From Apostichopus japonicus (taxonomy: Eukaryota; Echinodermata; Holothuroidea; Aspidochirotida; Stichopodidae): 64,000 bases of DNA. Where the stretch lies: NCBI RefSeq assembly GCF_037975245.1, contig NC_092562.1:12342001-12406000 (forward strand). Reading direction: 5' to 3'. The translations under genes were made by a program, and so were the position numbers. This document shows positions 58,700 to 64,000 of this stretch, piece by piece. Position 1 is the stretch's first letter. Each line of letters opens with the position of its first letter. The notes under the pieces were generated by a model. The model did no database searches. It worked only from the letters and a program-made list of their open reading frames with translations, and was not told where the DNA came from.

Positions 58700-59639
58700 A
58701 GTGTGAATGTTCTGTAATTGAATGTGTCAAATTCATTATAATTCTTTGTAATTGTATATAAATCAATCAGTTAATTTGTTAATTTGTTTGATCAAATATT
58801 TCATGTAGCAACCTCTTATTTAAAGACTCCTCATACAGTAGTTCATAATGTACATCAACCTTTGAAAAACTTTGTGAATTCGAACCATGTGAGTGACATG
58901 TTCTGGCCACAATACAACACACACTCTACAACACACATACAACACACACTCATGCCAAAAATTAACAGAGGGCGCCAATCACTTACTTAATGCTGTCAAA
59001 CTGCACATGTGGAACCTTGAACTAGTCAATCACCCAGCGAGTCTGTATGCAAAGTTCATGGGGCCAATACTTTCACACCATAATGTTACTGTGATTTAGA
59101 GATCTGTAAACGGTGTAAATTGTGTACATTAGAACTGACAAGACAGCCCTATATGTAACAGCACTGCAGAGCCCCATTGAATAGAAGATTAATGTATACA
59201 CTATACCACACCAACACATAGGGCATTAGTGCAACCAGGCTATATATCTGTCTCTAACTTTAATCTGTATCGATTTTTCCCTTTCATAATTGCCTTATTA
59301 TATTATACAATGTCTTCAGTAACATACATTTGCAGGAAATTTCTCTTCATTAAATTTCTTCTGGTTTTCATCAACTTTAATTGCACTTTATGTATTCCAT
59401 GCATGGCAAAGGACACTGTATAATTAACATAACAATTTAGCTGCCGAAGTGCAGCACTTTGCTACAGTGTAATTCTTTAATGTTTGAGCTTTAGTGGAAA
59501 GTTACTCTCTGTCTTTCAAAAGAATTTTTATTTTGGACTTTCTATTTTTTATTCCTTTGTAATTGTAATGACCGCACCGTGAAGAGAAAATAATGATGAA
59601 CCTCATTTGAAATTATTTTGTCTGTTGTCATTTTTACAG
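58700..59639. other. No gene seen
   Basis: AT-rich sequence between the MITE and the possible alternative last exon; contains an (acacaca)-rich patch near 58915-58950. Confidence 0.4.
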
Positions 59640-59704
59640 GACTTCAGGGTTTCATTGAGCTACTAAAACAATGTAAGGCTAACATGTACAGCAAGCATGG
59701 ATAG
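59640..59704 (+). CDS. Possible alternative last exon of the dystrotelin-type gene
   Basis: A strong acceptor (ttgtcatttttacag) precedes 59640. In the phase left by exon 16 (one base) it reads GLQGFIELLKQCKANMYSKH and one Gly, then TAG at 59702-59704. AATAAA lies about 45 bases downstream, as expected for a terminal exon. The peptide is helical and basic but matches nothing I know. It could instead end a different transcript. Confidence 0.4.
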
Positions 59705-59744
59705 CACAACCAAGAAATTAAGGAAACCCTAGAGTGGACCCAGC

Positions 59745-59752
59745 AAAATAAA
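59745..59752 (+). terminator. Candidate polyadenylation signal AATAAA
   Basis: cagcaAATAAAgaatg lies shortly after the stop of the candidate alternative last exon; a plausible cleavage region follows within 30 bases. Signal of this type occurs by chance often in AT-rich DNA, so support is positional only. Confidence 0.4.
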
Positions 59753-59769
59753 GAATGCAGCATTCCCAT

Positions 59770-62700
59770 TTTTATAAGATACTCGGGGAAAAATCAACTG
59801 TACAAAAAAGGGTGACCTGGCCGGTGAAATAATTGTCCACTGTGCCCGATCCGGTTTGTGATACCTCAGATGCTCTGTAACGCCATGCAAGGAAAGTAAT
59901 GAACAGCTAGTAGTAATAAACAATAAGGTCAAGGGTTTCCTAACTGATGAACTTTGAAAGCACAGTTCCAAAATCCATACTTCACTTGATTCAGTCTGCA
60001 GGTACTGTAGAACTGCTAATGTACTAATCAGATCCTGCCAGTAGAGGAGCACACAATACTGCTATTGTATATGTACATTCAGTGTCAGATGTACAGTGAA
60101 TCCACTGAATTGAGGAATCAACAGACAGTATGAAATGTGTCCCACAAGGTAATGAGGGCCAGAGGGCGGTATTGAACAACTACTGTAAGCATACATAGAC
60201 TCCGGATGTGCGACCTGATTACTTTGCTTCGGCTTTGAGTAAAACGTTTCTGTATACTGCCGTGTTGGACGAATCGAACCAGAATAGTAATTACCGACTT
60301 TGCGATCAGCATTATTGTTTACACCTTCACAACAAATCACATTGCATAAGATACTGTACAGTACTGTATCCTACAATACACAACTACATGATGCCAAAAA
60401 TAATGTACAAAACTGTACCCAAGATACTTTGTTGACTGTGCAAAATTCACAAAGTGCTACAGTATTAACAGTTTATACAAACACATTTTATGGAAGCATT
60501 GCCAGTATGTTTAAATCTGCTTTGCAAACTTAAATATCTTATTCTTTCCTGAAAGTCCTGGGATCTCTAGAGGTATCAATTTTAAAATTTCTGTACACAT
60601 TAATTTTAAAGTTCTGTACACACCTTCCTGGAGGATCAGACCCTTGACATATTTTGCAATATTGCCTTTACATAAATAGTGCGCTACAATGGTTATAAAA
60701 GACCTGACCTTGCTATTTTCTGACCTTGCTAAGCTAAGATTCTGTAAGATTCTGACCTTGCTATTTCCTCTCAGATAAAGACATATTTATTAACCTAAAA
60801 TGGATACAATACTTTGGGGAGGCTAAAAGTTGCTGCAGTTTGAGGATGGGTGACAATCCTTTCGCACTTTCTAGCATACCGTATTTTGCGGATGGCCTCT
60901 GCTCAATTTGCAAGCAATCGAGTTGAAAACGCTCTAATTCACAAGAAATGATCAAATTTGAAGAATAACTATACTGTAGTGTAAACAACTTCTTTTTATA
61001 TACATAGACCATAAAATTAAAAAAAAACCTGCTATCATGGTTACTTTCTTTAGTTTTAAATTTTTTGGAGATGACCCTTGTAACGCTCACGCAGACCATT
61101 TCGTCAGTTCCTCGGTATGTAACCCAAACCTAAGTATGAATTTAACTAAGAAACCAAGGCCTTTTATGGCCTCTGACATGTACAATTCTCTACCAAAAGA
61201 CAACTGGTGATGAATGTCATCCATTCCAAGAGTGCTTTGTTGAACATGTACTTTAAAGAACATGTTTTGGTTCAGCTATTAGAAATTTAATACAACGGAT
61301 TAACACACATTTTTGAGACATGACCCTTTAAACATCTGAGTCTCATCAATTAAAGTGACTTATGTCTACAGAAACACTCACACAGACAATTTCACATTTA
61401 GGTCTGAATCGAGGGGCTGTTGCCAACATCAATCAAGTTAGCTTTAATAGGAGCATTCCATTATACAATTTATCATACTGTGTTATTTGAATTTATTTCA
61501 AAGTTGAATATCTTGAAAACTGGAATAACTATGCTTTTCTGTACTCTAATTTGTCATTTCCCTTGGGCTATGGTTTATCAAGACTAAAATTCTGCCTAGT
61601 CACACTTGACACAAGTGGCTGATATACTGTACCATGATCAATTGCAGGAGTACTACTAGTGATATAACCCAGTGCTGGATTCAATATCCAGGCAGATAAA
61701 GGAAAGTGATGAAGGGCTGGTCAACATCAAGGAGCCCCAGTAATATCACTTTCATGAAAGAGACACATGTGCTAACTTTCTGTTTGGCGAGCTGTACCTG
61801 AGAAGTAATAGTGTGTGTGTGTAAGGTGGGGAGAGGGGGGGGCATGGAGGGGCGTAGGGAGAGTGAAGGATATTGATTGAATGATTGAATAATGCTTTCT
61901 AGTGTCCGTTATCAGTATCAGTTCTCTAGTACTACAACAGAACAGTGATCGATCACAACTGATTTACTGTACAATACATGAAAGTTGATGCAACAAACTT
62001 AAAGCACACATGAGGGATGCCCTCCACATGTCATGGTTAAGCGTTAATAACAACACCTAAATTGATTTAACGCAGAGTATACAGAGAATATATATTCAAT
62101 CAGGCTGAAAATTGTATGCCATACTGTACGACTGTCTTGAGAAAGTTTTGGCAATATTAGTACAACAAACTGTAATTTATGTTGTAAATACACTGGTTGC
62201 TTAAAATACAATGTTCATCAGAAGTGGGGATGGTTAACTTGGCAATGGCACATAAAATGATCTGCTCTCAAGGTCTGAATGGCTCCCATCTTGATCTGCT
62301 GATGGAATTGAACCACCTGTAGATAAAATCTACATCACCTGAACAGATTTGAGAGAGACGGAGCTTGACTTTCCTTCAAAGCATATCAGAAAATTTGAAA
62401 ACAGTTTGTGTAGGCCATAACTCACTACTCCCTATCATCTGACATGTGGTTGGAAGAGCAAAATGTAATTTCTAAACAGACACAATGGCCCCATATAACT
62501 CACAGCCTCACGGGTCTCTTTGATTTGATATTTCTAAACACCAAACATGATCCACTTTTGAATGATAATTTAAGCAACTTTCTGTCTGTGAGTATAGTAC
62601 CTACTGTAGTTCTTTAGCACTGAGTAAGAAACACATCTTCAATTTAAAGTGAATGTAGACAGATGCACTTATCCAGAACTGTGTACAGTTAAGTAACAAG

Positions 62701-64000
62701 ACTTTGTGTCTAGAGAACAACTGTAGGAAATTATTCATTTTTAACAGACTGCAGTTTTGTAAGATGTTGGTGATACCGTGATAGGCTTCAGAAATTGGAA
62801 GCTATGGGACATTTTTGCTTCTGATTTCCAGAAGGATAAAACTGGGGTTGATTTAATTTTAAGTTTTCATTCGCAACTTTTTGGAAACACACAAGGTAGA
62901 CACTTTCGGATTCTGTGATAATAAAATGTATTGTAGATTTACAGCTAAATGATGATCACACATTGATCTGACAATTTGCTGTACAACAACATATCAATGA
63001 CAACCAAGTGTTGCATAAACTTAAAAACAAACTTGTTGGGTTTATCTCAGTCTGGTGGTTGCCAATTTCATTTTTGAGTCCCGTACCTGCAGTCTAAGAG
63101 CTGAAATCACACATGAAAATGTCTTGGAGTAATTCTGGACAATAGTCCTTAATGATACTGTAAGGTCTATACAAACATTATCAGCAAGTTGCTGTCAAAT
63201 AAATGCACACAGCACAGTGTTTGAACTTCCTCAAGGATAACACATTCATATTTGAACCTACACCCAGTTCCACATTGAACATTCTTCTACAGCATGTCAA
63301 TGACCAATTCCAACAACCACTTCCTAGGAAGTTTCGAACAAAATGTACACTAAGAGGCACCTCAAATTTACTGTCATCTGTAACCTACAAATCTCAGAGT
63401 GACAATGTCACAAAAAAAAAACACAACAGTGAGTTGACTGCCCAGTATTTACTCAAAATATTATTTTATTATTATCAAAATAGTATTTATTCACTGAAAA
63501 ACCTGTTGATTACAGCAAATGAAAATCCCTTTCTGTAGATGCAATACCTTCTTGGTATTACACCTCTTTCACAGACAAACTGTAGCAAGCATGTACAGCA
63601 CTGCAGCTGTGCAAGTGATTGTTTTTATTGTGACTTCTACTGCACATTCCATGTTACCTGTACATTACAGTACACTACAGTAGGAGAGCATTCGTTACTT
63701 TGAGAGGCAAATTAATGATAATGGACTCATTTTTGTAAACATTCAAAATTCTAAGCAGAATCTTAGTCTTACAAATGACTGTTGTACCTGAAGGTGATTC
63801 TTAGTGTTTACACGGGTCCAAAAATCGGGAACCCTCGTGTATCGCCCTTTTCAAGAAATTGAATATTAGATGCAATGAATTATATTCTCCACTGATGTTT
63901 TCATGTTCAAATAGGTGTAAGACAAGGTATAAAACTTTCTTCAATAATTTCTATTTGCTTTTGTTCCTTTCATTCACTTCATATAATTAACATTGCACTG
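59770..64000. other. No gene seen
   Basis: AT-rich sequence with short frames on both strands. The longest (63203-63538 plus, 111 codons; 60761-61099 minus, 112 codons) lack splice context or domains. Tracts of (gt)n and G runs occur near 61810-61850. Confidence 0.4.

Noticed and set aside
51180-61330. Weak similarity between 51200-51340 and 61210-61330 (gaacatgtttt...aatacaa, ccctttaaac)
   Set aside because: Blocks are short and AT-rich; I could not align the intervening sequence convincingly.

Overview
The window is animal nuclear DNA: AT-rich, with short exons, long introns, GT-AG splice signals, microsatellites and many decayed mobile elements. Domain content and repeat style (P2X7-tail-like, THAP and SANT-like modules, a WW-bearing dystrotelin-type gene, recurrent AGGCCTA motifs) fit a marine invertebrate deuterostome. 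An echinoderm such as a sea cucumber is my best guess, by inference only.

Layout. 1-2.8 kb: exons of an unrecognised plus-strand gene. 3.6-5.5 kb, minus: a decayed gene of the P2X7-tail-like family with two one-base losses and a nonsense codon. 7.0-8.1 kb, minus: two EGF-like exons of a larger gene. 11.0-11.2 kb: a broken Myb/SANT-like DNA-binding fragment. 11.7-12.5 kb: a tandem duplication. 13.2-14.7 kb: an acidic protein with heptad repeats, split by one in-frame stop, followed closely by a THAP zinc finger with a frameshift in a T run. 14.7-27.3 kb: gene-poor sequence with a foldback element, a three-copy dispersed repeat and LINE/gag-like debris. 27.37-35.45 kb: a very large, almost perfect inverted repeat (arms about 3.83 and 3.86 kb, spacer about 390 bases). 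Its centre lies inside a Penelope-like (RT + GIY-YIG) retroelement, and its arms carry an array of TTCCGC hairpins and a long pyrimidine tract. 35.5-37 kb: GC-rich repeat pieces and a 564-base tandem duplication.

38.0-57.7 kb, plus: one well supported gene, a dystrotelin-type member of the dystrophin superfamily. I resolve 17 exons with matching splice phases (about 805 codons): WW domain, EF-hand-like region, ZZ zinc finger, paired coiled coils, a Ser/Pro-rich linker with an internal repeat, and a short helical tail. One intron has a GC-AG boundary, and an alternative last exon may lie at 59.6 kb. Its introns hold two TTAA-flanked MITEs, a two-monomer satellite, a tRNA-derived SINE and a gag-like fragment. 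57.1-59 kb holds a LINE tail and a hAT-like MITE. From 59.8 kb to the end I see no gene I can support.

The strongest candidates for unusual biology are the palindrome with its internally inverted centre, the hairpin array inside it, and the dystrotelin-type gene that keeps a complete WW domain.
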